Origin: Eledone cirrhosa
Taxonomy: Eukaryota > Mollusca > Cephalopoda > Octopoda > Eledonidae
DNA length: 64,000 nt
Direction of reading: 5' to 3'
NCBI GenBank assembly: GCA_964016885.1
Contig: OZ024741.1
Location: forward strand, 413,540,812-413,604,811
The position numbers and the translations under genes are program-made. This document shows, piece after piece, positions 53,424 to 64,000 of this stretch; within the stretch, counting starts at the first letter, position 1; every line of letters begins with the position of its first letter. The notes beneath the pieces were generated by a model that saw only the letters and a list, made by a program, of their open reading frames with translations, made no database searches and was not told where the DNA came from.

Positions 53424-56400
53424 CCCTGAATTGAGAGATCACAGCTCTGATACTACAGACATGTGGTTAGAATGTCCCAGGAAAGAATCTCTGAATTGAG
53501 AGATCACAGCTCTGGAATTACAGACATGAGGTTAGAATGTCTCAGGAAAGAATTTCTGGATTGAGAGATCACAGTTCTGATTCTATGGACATGTGGTTAG
53601 AATGTCTTAGGAAAGAATATCCAAATTGAGAGATCACAGCTCTTATATTACAGACATGGTGTTAGTATGTCTTACGAAAGAATCTCTGGATTGGGAGATC
53701 ACAGTTCTGATACTATGGACATGTGGTTAGAATGTCTCAGGAAAGAATCTCCAAATTGAGAGATCACAGCTCTGATACTACAGACATGTGGTTAGAATGT
53801 CTCAGGAAAGAATCTCCAAATTAAGAGATCACAGCTCTAATACAACAAACATGTGGTTAGAATGTCTCAGGAAAGAATCTCTAAATTGAGAGATCACAGC
53901 TCTGATACTACAGACATGTGGTTACAATGTCTCAGGAAAGAATCTCTGAATTGAGAGATCACAGTTCTGATACTATGGACATGTGGTCAGAATGTCTCAG
54001 GAAATTTTCTCAAAATTGAGAGATCACAGCTCTGATATTACAGGCATGTGGTTAGAATGTCTCATGCAAGAATCACTGGATTGAGTGATCACAGCTCTGA
54101 TACTATGGACATGTGGTTAGAATGTCTCAGGAAAGAATCACTGGATTGAGAGTTCACAGCTCTGATACTATGGAAATGTGGTTAGAATGTCTCATGCAAG
54201 AATCACTGAATTGAGTGTTCACAGCTCTGATAATATGGACATGTGGTTAGAATGTCTCAGGAAAGAATCTCTAAATTGAGAGATCACAGCTCTGATACTA
54301 CAGACATGTGTTTAGAATGTCTCAGGAAAGAATCTCTGAATTGAGAAATCACAGTTCTGATACTATGGACATGTGGTTAGAATGTCTCAGGAAATTTTCT
54401 CCAAATTGAGAGGTCACAGCTCTGATATTACAGGCATGTGGTTAGAATGTTTCATGCAAGAATCACTGGATTGAAAGATCACAGCTCTGATACTACAGAC
54501 ATGTGGTTAGAACGTCTCATGAAAAAATCACTGGATTGAGTGATCACAGCTCTGACACGACAGACATGTGGTTAGAATGTCTCAGGAAAGAATCTCTAAA
54601 TTGAGAGATCACAGCTCTGATATTACAGACATGTGGTTACAATGTCTCATGAAAGAATCACTGCATTGAGAGCTCACAGCTCTGATACTACACACATGTG
54701 GTTAGAATGTCTCAGGAAAGAATCTTGGATTGAGAGATCACAGCTCTGATACATCAGACATGTGGTTAGAATGTCTCAGGAAAGAATCTCCAAATTGAGA
54801 GATCACAGCTCTGATATTAGAGGCATGTGGTTAGAATGTCTCATGAAAGAATCACGGAATTGAGAGATCACAGCTCTGATACTACAGACATGTGGTTAGA
54901 ATGTCTCAGGAAAGAATCTCTGGATTGAGAGATCACAGCTCTGATACTTCAGACATGTGGTTAGAACGTCTCAGGAAAGAATCTCCAAATTGAGAGATCA
55001 CAGCTCTGATACTACAAACATGTGGTTATAATGTCTCAGGACAGAATATCTGGATTGATAGATCACAGCTCCGATACTTCAGACATGTGGTTAGAATGTC
55101 TCAGGAAAGAATCTCTGAATTGAGAGATCACAGTTCTGATACTATGGACATGTGGTTAGAATGTCTGAGGAAGGAATCTCCAAATTGAGAGCTCACACCT
55201 CTGATACTACAGACATGTGGTTAGAATGTCTCAGGAAAGAATCTCCAAGTTGAGAGATCACAGCTGTGATACTACAGACATGTGGTTAGAATGTCTCAGG
55301 AAAGAATCTCTGAATTGAGAAATCACAGTTCTGACACTATGGACATGTGGTTAGAAAGTCTCAGGAAACTTTCTCCAAATTAAGAGATCACAGCTCTGAT
55401 ATTACAGGCATGTGGTTAGAATGTCTCATGCAAGAATCACTGGATTGAGAGATCACAGCTCTGATAATACAGACATGTGGTTAGAATGTCTCATGAAAGA
55501 ATCACTGGATTGAGAGATCACAGCTCTGACACTACAGACATGTGGTTAGAATGTGGAAGGAAAGAATCTCTGGTTTGAGAGATCACAGCTCTGATACTTC
55601 AGACATGTGGTTAGAATGTCCCAGGAAAGAATCTCTGAATTGAGAAATCACAGCTCTGATACTATAGACATGTGGTTAGAATTTCCCAGGAAAGAATCTC
55701 TGAATTGAGAGATCACAGCTCTGGAATTACAGACATGTGGTTGGAATGTCTCAGAAAAGAATTTCTGGATTGAGAGATCACAGCTCTGATACTTCTGACA
55801 TGTGGTTAGAATGTCTCAGGAAAGAATCTCCAAATTGAGAGATCACAGCTCTGATACTACAGACATGTGGTTAGAATGTCCCAGGAAAGAATCTCTGAAT
55901 TGAGAGATCACAGCTCTGGAATTACAGACATGTGGTTAGAACGTCTCAGGAAAGAATTTCTGGATTGAGAGATCACAGCTCTGATACTTTAGACATATGG
56001 TTAGAATGTCTTAGGATAGAATCTCTGAATTGAGAGATCACAGTTCCGATACTATGGACATATGGTTAGAATGTCTCAGGAAAGAATCTCCAAATTGAGA
56101 GATCACAGCTCTGATACTACAGACATGTGGTTAGAATGTCTCAGGAAAGAATCTCCAAATTGAGAGATCACAGCTCTGATACTACAGACATGTGGTTAAA
56201 ATGTCTCAGGAAAGAATCTCCAAATTGAAAGATCACAGTTCTGATACAACAAACATGGGGTTAGAATGTCTCAGGAAAGAATCTCTGAATTGAGAGATCA
56301 CAGTTCTGATACTATGGACATGTGGTTAGAATGTCTCAGGAATTTTCCTCCAAATTGAGAGATCACAGCTCTGATATTACAGGTATGTGCTTAGAATGTC

Positions 56401-56780
56401 TCATGCAAGAATCACTGGATTGAGAGATCACAGCTCTGATACTACAGACATGTGGTTAGAATGTCTCTTGAAAGAATCACTGGATTGAGAGATCACAGCT
56501 CTGATACTACAGACATGTGGTTAGAATGTCGCAGGAATGAATCTCTGGATTGAGAGATCACAGCTCTGATACTTCAGACATGTGGTTAGAAAGTCTCAGG
56601 AAAGAATCCCTGAATTGAGAGATCACAGCTCTGATACTACAGACATGTGGTTAGAATGTCCCAGGAAAGAATCTCTGAATTGAGAGATCACAGCTCTGGA
56701 ATTACAGACATGAGGTTAGAATGTCTCAGGAAAGAATTTCTGGATTGAGAGATCACAGTTCTGATTCTATGGACATGTGG
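53424..56780 (+). repeat. 3,184-bp higher-order repeat, copy 2, plus shared tail
   Basis: Copy of 50,240-53,423 (markers at 53,645, 54,746 and 55,572). Similarity continues past one full period to about 56,780, where GAATCTCCAAATT and CATGGGGTTAG replace the GAATATCCAAATT and CATGGTGTTAG of the earlier copies. Apparently the most recent exchange in the right half of the array, since I found no differences between the copies in the stretches checked. Confidence 0.85.
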
Positions 56781-59700
56781 TTAGAATGTCTTAGGAAAGA
56801 ATCTCCAAATTGAGAGATCACATCTCTTATATTACAGACATGGGGTTAGTATGACTTAGGAAAGAATCTCTGGATTGAGAGATCACAGTTCTGATACTAT
56901 GGACATGTGGTTAGAATGTCTCAGGAAAGAATCTCCAAATTGAGAGATCACAGCACTGATACTACAGACATGTGGTTAGAATGTCTCAGGAAAGAATCTC
57001 TAAATTGAGAGATTACAGCTCTGATACTACAGACATGTAGTTACAATGTCTCAGGAAAGAATCTCTGAATTGAGAGATCACAGTTCTGATACTATGGACA
57101 TGTGGTTAGAATGTCTCAGGAAATTTTCTCAAAATTGAGAAATCACAGCTCTGATATTACAGGCATGTGGTTAGAATGTCTCATGCAAGAATCACTGGAT
57201 TGAGAGATCACAGCTCTGATAATATGGACATGTGGTTAGAATGTCTCAGGAAAGAATCTCCAAATTGAGAGATCCCAGCTCTGATACTACAGACATGTGG
57301 TTAGAATGTCTCAGGAAAGAATCTCCAAATTAAGAGATCACAGCTCTAATACAACAAACATGTGGTTAGAATGTCTCAGGAAAGAATCTCCAAATTGAGA
57401 GATCACAGCTCTGATACTACAGACATGTGGTTACAATGTCTCAGGAAAGAATCTCTGAATTGAGAGATCACAGTTCTGATACTATGGACATGTGGTTAGA
57501 ATGTCTCAGGAAATTTTCTCAAAATTGAGAGATCACAGCTCTGATATTACAGGCATGTGGTTAGAATGTCTCATGCAAGAATCACTGGATTGAGTGATCA
57601 CAGCTCTGATACTATGGACATGTGGTTAGAATGTCTCAGGAAAGAATCACTGGATTGAGAGGTCACAGCTCTGATACTATGGAAATGTGGTTAGAATGTC
57701 TCATGCAAGAATCACTGGATTGAGTGATCACAGCTCTGATAATATGGACATGTGGTTAGAATGTCTCAGGAAAGAATCTCTAAATTGAGATATCACAGCT
57801 CTGATACTACAGACATGTGGTTAGAATGTCTCAGGAAAGAATCTCTGAATTGAGAGATCACAGCTCTGATACTATGGACATGTGGTTAGAATGTCTCAGG
57901 AAAGAATCACTGGATTGAGAGGTCACAGCTCTAATACTATGGAAATGTGGTTAGAATGTCTCATGCAAGAATCACTGGATTGAGTGATCACAGCTCTGAT
58001 AATATGGACATGTGGTTAGAATGTCTCAGGAAAGAATCTCTAAATTGAGAGATCACAGCTCTGATACTACAGACATGTGTTTAGAATGTCTCAGGAAAGA
58101 ATCTCTGAATTGAGAAATCACAGTTCTGATACTATGGACATGTGGTTAGAATGTCTCAGGAAATTTTCTCCAAATTGAGAGGTCACAGCTCTGATATTAC
58201 AGGCATGTGGTTAGAATGTTTCATGCAAGAATCACTGGATTGAAAGATCACAGCTCTGATACTACAGACATGTGGTTAGAACGTCTCATGAAAAAATCAC
58301 TGGATTGAGAGATCACAGCTCTGACACGACAGACATATGGTTAGAATGTCTCAGGAAAGAATCTCTAAATTGAGAGATCACAGCTCTGATATTACAGACA
58401 TGTGGTTATAATGTCTCATGAAAGAATCACTGCATTGAGAGCTCACAGCTCTGATACTACACACATGTGGTTAGAATGTCTCAGGAAAGAATCTTGGATT
58501 GAGAGATCACAGCTCTGATACTTCAGACATGTGGTTAGAATGTCTCAGCAAAGAATCTCCAAATTGAGAGATCACAGCTCTGATATTAGAGGCATGTGGT
58601 TAGAATGTCTCATGAAAGAATCACGGAATTGAGAGATCACAGCTCTGATACTACAGACATGTGGTTAGAATGTCTCAGGAAAGAATCTCTGGATTGAGAG
58701 ATCACAGCTCTGATACTTCAGACATGTGGTTAGAATGTCTCAGGAAAGAATCTCCAAATTGAGAGATCACAGCTCTGATACAACAAACATGTGGTTATAA
58801 TGTCTCAGGACAGAATATCTGGATTGAGAGATCACAGCTCCGATACTTCAGACATTTGGTTAGAATGTCTTAGGAAAGAATCTCTGAATTGAGAGATCAC
58901 AGTTCTGATACTATGGACATGTGGTTAGAATGTCTGAGGAAGGAATCTCCAAATTGAGAGCTCACACCTCTGATACTACAGACATGTGGTTAGAATGTCT
59001 CAGGAAAGAATCTCCAAGTTGAGAGATCACAGCTCTGATACTACAGACATGTGGTTAGAATGTCTCAGGAAAGAATCTCTGAATTGAGAAATCACAGTTC
59101 TGATACTATGGACATGTGGTTAGAATGTCTCAGGAAATTTTCTCCAAATTAAGAGATCACAGCTCTGATATTACAGGCATGTGGTTAGAATGTCTCATGC
59201 AAGAATCACTGGATTGAGAGATCACAGCTCTGATAATACAGACATGTGGTTAGAATGTCTCATGAAAGAATCACTGGATTGAGAGATCACAGCTCTGACA
59301 CGACAGACATGTGGTTAGAATGTCGAAGGAAAGAATCTCTGGTTTGAGAGATCACAGCTCTGATACTTCAGACATGTGGTTAGAATGTCCCAGGAAAGAA
59401 TCTCTGAATTGAGAAATCACAGCTCTGATACTACAGACATGTGGTTAGAATTTCCCAGGAAAGAATCTCTGAATTGAGAGATCACAGCTCTGGAATTACA
59501 GACATGGGGTTGGAATGTCTCAGGAAAGAATTTCTGGATTGAGAGATCACAGCTCTGATACTTCTGACATGTGGTTAGAATGTCTCAGGAAAGAATCTCC
59601 AAATTGAGAGATCACAGCTCTGATACTACAGACATGTGGTTAGAATGTCCCAGGAAAGAATCTCTGAATTGAGAGATCACAGCTCTGGAATTACAGACAT

Positions 59701-62700
59701 GTGGTTAGAACGTCTCAGGAAAGAATTTCTGGATTGAGAGATCACAGCTCTGATACTTTAGACATATGGTTAGAATGTCTTAGGAAAGAATCTCTGAATT
59801 GAGAGATCACAGTTCTGATACTATGGACATATGGTTAGAATGTCTTAGGAAAGAATCTCCAAATTGAGAGATCACAGCTCTGATATTACAGACATGGGGT
59901 TAGAATGTCTCAGGAAAGAATCTCTGGATTTAGAGATCACAGTTCTGATACTATGGACATGTGGTTAGAATGTCTCAGGAAAGAATCTCCAAATTGAGAG
60001 ATCACAGCTCTGATACTACAGACATGTGGTTAAAATGTCTCAGGAAAGAATCTCCAAATTGAAAGATCACAGTTCTGATACAACAAACATGGGGTTAGAA
60101 TGTCTCAGGAAAGAATCTCTGAATTGAGAGATCACAGTTCTGATACTATGGACATGTGGTTAGAATGTCTCAGGAATTTTCCTCCAAATTGAGAGATCAC
60201 AGCTCTGACATTACAGGTATGTGCTTAGAATGTCTCATGCAAGAATCACTGGATTGAGAGATCACAGCTCTGATACTACAGACATGTGGTTAGAATGTCT
60301 CTTGAAAGAATCACTGGATTGAGAGATCACAGCTCTGATACTACAGACATGTGGTTAGAATGTCGCAGGAAAGAATCTCTGGATTGAGAGATCACAGCTC
60401 TGATACTTCAGACATGTGGTTAGAATGTCTCAGGAAAGAATCCCTGAATTGAGAGATCACAGCTCTGATACTACAGACATGTGGTTAGAATGTCCCAGGA
60501 AAGAATCTCTGAATTGAGAGATCACAGCTCTGGAATTACAGACATGAGGTTAGAATGTCTCAGGAAAGAATTTCTGGATTGAGAGATCACAGTTCTGATT
60601 CTATGGACATGTGGTTAGAATGTCTTAGGAAAGAATCTCCAAATTGAGAGATCACATCTCTTATATTACAGACATGGGGTTAGTATGTCTTAGGAAAGAA
60701 TCTCTGGATTGAGAGATCACAGTTCTGATACTATGGACATGTGGTTAGAATGTCTCAGGAAAGAATCTCCAAATTGAGAGATCACAGCTCTGATACTACA
60801 GACATGTGGTTAGAATGTCTCAGGAAAGAATCTCCAAATTAAGAGATCACAGCTCTGATACAACAAACATGTGGTTAGAATGTCTCAGGAAAGAATCTCT
60901 AAATTGAGAGATCAGAGTTTTGATACTATGGACATGTGGTTAGAATGTCTCAGGAAATTTTCTCAAAATTGAGAAATCACAGCTCTGATATTACAGGCAT
61001 GTGGTTAGAATGTCTCATGCAAGAATCACTGGATTGAGAGATCACAGCTCTGATAATATGGACATGTGGTTAGAATGTCTCAGGAAAGAATATCTAAATT
61101 GAGAGATCACAGCTCTGATACTACAGACATGTGGTTAGAATGTCTCAGGAAAGAATCTCTGAATTGAGAGATCACAGCTCTGATACTATGGACATGTGGT
61201 TAGAATGTCTCAGGAAAGAATCACTGGATTGAGAGGTCACAGCTCTGATACTATGGAAATGTGGTTAGAATGTCTCATGCAAGAAACACTGGATTGAGTG
61301 ATCACAGCTCTGATAATATGGACATGTGGTTATAATGTCTCATGAAAGAATCACTGCATTGAGAGCTCACAGCTCTGATACTACACACATGTGGTTAGAA
61401 TGTCTCAGGAAAGAATCTTGGATTGAGAGATCACAGCTCTGATACTTCAGACATGTGGTTAGAATGTCTCAGGAAAGAATCTCCAAATTGAGAGATCACA
61501 GCTCTGATATTAGAGGCATGTGGTTAGAATGTCTCATGAAAGAATCACGGAATTGAGAGATCACAGCTCTGATACTACAGACATGTGGTTAGAATGTCTC
61601 AGGAAAGAATCTCTGGATTGAGAGATCACAGCTCTGATACTTCAGACATGTGGTTAGAATGTCTCAGGAAAGAATCTCTGAATTGAGAGATCACAGTTCT
61701 GATACAATGGACATGTGGTTAGAATGTCTTAGGAAAGAATCTCCAAATTGAGAGATCACAGATCTGATATTACAGACATGGCGTTAGAATGTCTCAGGAA
61801 AGAATCTCTGGATTGAGAGATCACAGTTCTGATACTATGGACATGTGGTTAGAATGTCTCAGGAAATTTTCTCCAAATTGACAGATCACAGCTCTGATAT
61901 TACAGGCATGTGGTTAGAATCTGTCATGAAAGAATCACTGGATTGAGAGATCACAGCTCTGATACTACAGACATGTGGTTAGAATGTCTCAGGAAAGAAT
62001 CTCCAAATTGAGAAATCACAGCTCTGATATTACAGACATGTGGTTATAATGTCTCATGAAAGAATCACTGGATTGAGAGATCACAGCTCTGATACTTCAG
62101 ACATGTGGTTAGAATGTCTCAGGAAAGAATCTCCAAATTGAGAGATCACAGCTCTGATACTACAAACATGTGGTTAGAATGTCTCAGGAAAGAATCTCTG
62201 AATTGAGAGATCACAGTTCTGATACTGTGGACATGTGGTTAGAATGTCTGAGGAAGGAATCTCCAAATTGAGAGATCACAGCTCTGATATTACAGGCATG
62301 TGGTTAGAATGTCTCATGCAAGAATCACTGGATTGAGAGATCACAGCTCTGATAATACAGACATGTGGTTAGAATGTCTCATGAAAGAATCACTGGATTG
62401 AGAGATCACAGCTCTGACGCGACAGACATGTGGTTAGAATGTCGAAGGAAAGAATCTCTGGTTTGAGAGATCACAGCTCTGATACTTCAGACATGTGGTT
62501 AGAATGTCCCAGGAAAGAATCTCTGAATTGAAAAATCACAGCTCTGATACTACAGACATGTGGTTAGAATTTCCCAGGAAAGAATCTCTGAATTGAGAGA
62601 TCACAGCTCTGGAATTACAGACATGTGGTTAGAATGTCTCAGGAAAGAATCTCCAAATTGAGAGATCACAGCTCTGATACTACAGACATGTGGTTAGAAT

Positions 62701-64000
62701 GTCCCAGGAAAGAATCTCTGAATTGAGAGATCACAGCTCTGGAATTACAGACATGTGGTTAGAATGTCTCAGGAAAGAATTTCTGGATTGAGAGATCACA
62801 GCTCTGATACTACAGACATGTGGTTAGAATGTCTCTTGAAAGAATCACTGGATTGAGAGATCACAGCTCTGATACTACAGACATGTGGTTAGAATGTCGC
62901 AGGAAAGAATCTCTGGATTGAGAGAGCACAGCTCTGATACTTCAGACATGTGGTTAGAATGTCTCAGGAAAGAATCTCTGAATTGAGAGATCACAGTTCT
63001 GATACTATGGACATACGGTTAGAATGTCTTAGGAAAGAATCTCCAAATTGAGAGATCACAGCTCTGATATTACAGACATGGGGTTAGAATGTCTCACGAA
63101 ATAATCTCTGGATTTAGAGATCACAGTTCTGATACTTTGGACATGTGGTTAGAATGTCTCAGGAAAGAATCTCCAAATTGAGAGATCACAGCTCTGATAC
63201 TACAGACATGTGGTTAGAATGTCTCAGGAAAGAATCTCCAAATTGAGAGATCACAGCTCTGATACAACAAACATGGGGTTAGAATGTCTCAGGAAAGAAT
63301 CTCTAAATTGAGAGATCACAGCTCTGATACTACAGACATGTGGTTAGAATGTCTCAGGAAAGAATCTCCAAATTGAGAGATCACAGCTCTGATATTACAG
63401 ATATGTGGTTATAATGTATCATGAAAGAATCACTGGATTGAGAGATCACAGCTCTGATACTATGGACATGTGGTTAGAATGTCTCACGAAAGAATCACTG
63501 GATTCAGAGGTCACAGCTCTGATACTATGGACATGTGGTTAGAATGTCTCCGGAAAGAATCACTGGATTGAGAGATCACAGTTCTGATACTATGGACATG
63601 TGGTTAGAATGTCTCAAGAATTTTACTCCAAATTGAGAGATCACTGCTCTGATATTACAGGTATGTGCTTAGAATGTCTCATGCAAGAATCACTGGATTG
63701 AGAGATCACAGCTCTGATACTACAGACATGTGTTTAGAATGTCGCAGGAAAGAATCTCTGGATTGAGAGATCACAGCTCTGATACTTCAGACATGTGGTT
63801 AGAATGTCTTAGGAAAGAATCCCTGAATTGAGAGATCACAGCTCTGATACTACAGCCATGTGGTTAGAATGTCCCAGGAAAGAATTTCTGGATTGAGAGA
63901 TCACAGTTCTGATTCTGTGGACATGTGGTTAGAATGTCTTTGGAAAGAATCTCCAAATTGAGAGATCACAGCTCTGATATTACAGACATGGGGTTAGTAT
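56781..64000 (+). repeat. Right-hand satellite block, continues past window end
   Basis: Diverged relatives of the 3.2-kb block. The GATACTTTAG marker falls at 59,752 (3,769 bp, 58 units minus 1, after 55,983). Unit variants AAATTAAGAGATC, GATAATATGG and GATACTATGGAAATG near 57,300-57,960 and 60,840-61,260 mark short local repeats. The window ends inside a unit at GGGGTTAGTAT with no sign of an array edge. Confidence 0.8.

Larger units (their letters stand above)
1524..64000 (+). repeat. 65-bp satellite array, ~960 head-to-tail units, extends beyond the window
   Basis: Every unit carries the landmarks GAGAGATCACAG, GATACTAC or GATACTATGG, ACATGTGGTTAGAATGTC and GGAAAGAATC, in that order and always on the + strand. 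The distance between successive GAGAGATCAC words is 65 bp (for example 2371 to 2436), and marker distances throughout are multiples of 65 with small offsets from 1-bp indels. A typical unit is about 40% G+C. Variable positions define subtypes: CTATGGACATG versus CTACAGACATG versus ATTACAGGCATG; TCTCTGAATT versus TCTCCAAATT versus TCACTGGATT; GGAAAGAATC versus GGAAATTTTC; GGTTAGAATG versus GGTTATAATG. The first unit is shortened (GATCACAATCTATGG at 1537-1551), marking the array edge. The right edge is not reached. Only one stretch (12478-12530) is not satellite. No gene is embedded; short open frames such as 6529-6747 and 25712-25894 are chance read-throughs of repeat units. The unit is derived from LINE coding sequence (see the unit at 1653). 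Confidence 0.98.

Noticed and set aside
1524..64000. CRISPR array
   Set aside because: There is no constant-repeat/variable-spacer pattern: the whole 65-bp unit is repeated with scattered substitutions, and the flanks are eukaryotic mobile elements.
1524..64000. Telomeric or rDNA spacer repeat
   Set aside because: No TTAGGG-type telomere units and no rRNA coding sequence anywhere in the window.

Overview
This window is eukaryotic, non-genic, satellite-dominated DNA, most likely from a cephalopod (octopus or squid). The lineage call rests on a tRNA-derived SINE at about 292-415 whose head and body resemble the octopus/squid SINE families I know, supported by degraded LINE coding sequence of a type common in mollusc genomes. 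I see no intact protein-coding gene, no true tRNA or rRNA gene, no CRISPR array and no prokaryotic feature.

Layout. 1-240 is a (CA)n microsatellite and minisatellite. 292-415 is a decayed SINE. 643-1441 is a dead, 5'-truncated copy of a non-LTR retrotransposon reverse-transcriptase ORF on the + strand, with several in-frame stops and at least two frameshifts. It is bracketed by imperfect direct repeats at 610-642 and 1442-1479. From about 1524 to the end of the window (64000) there is one head-to-tail tandem array with a 65-bp unit, about 960 units, all on the + strand. The array runs off the right edge, so its true length is unknown.

Inside the array the monomers form nested higher-order repeats. 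Measured from private marker variants, these are: 23-mer and 30/26-mer blocks at 2.2-9.4 kb; two near-identical 8,121-bp copies at 9.4-25.6 kb, each made of two related halves of about 4.3 kb (an ABAB pattern); two copies of about 6.7 kb at 26.4-39.8 kb differing by exactly one 65-bp unit in the stretch compared; an 846-bp duplication at 40.5-42.3 kb; and a long region at 42.3-64 kb where one marker recurs at spacings of 2,339, 3,119, 4,094, 3,184 and 3,769 bp, including a near-perfect 3,184-bp duplication.

Main observation. The 65-bp monomer is not random sequence. In its best-preserved copies, near the left edge, one frame reads RSQFRYYGHVVRMSEERI, which matches the 'ERSQLRW-GH-RM' segment near the C-terminal end of many non-LTR retrotransposon polymerases. 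The satellite therefore looks like 21 codons plus 2 nt of LINE coding sequence amplified into a megabase-style satellite. The unit is not a multiple of three, and the CGA (Arg) codon has become TGA in nearly all units, so the array no longer encodes protein. One further anomaly, at 12478-12530, is a purine/G-rich patch that replaces satellite sequence almost length-for-length and looks more like an assembly or consensus error than an insertion.

The elements do not work together as a pathway. The window records repeat birth and turnover: LINE insertion, capture of a coding fragment, then rounds of unequal exchange producing nested higher-order repeats.
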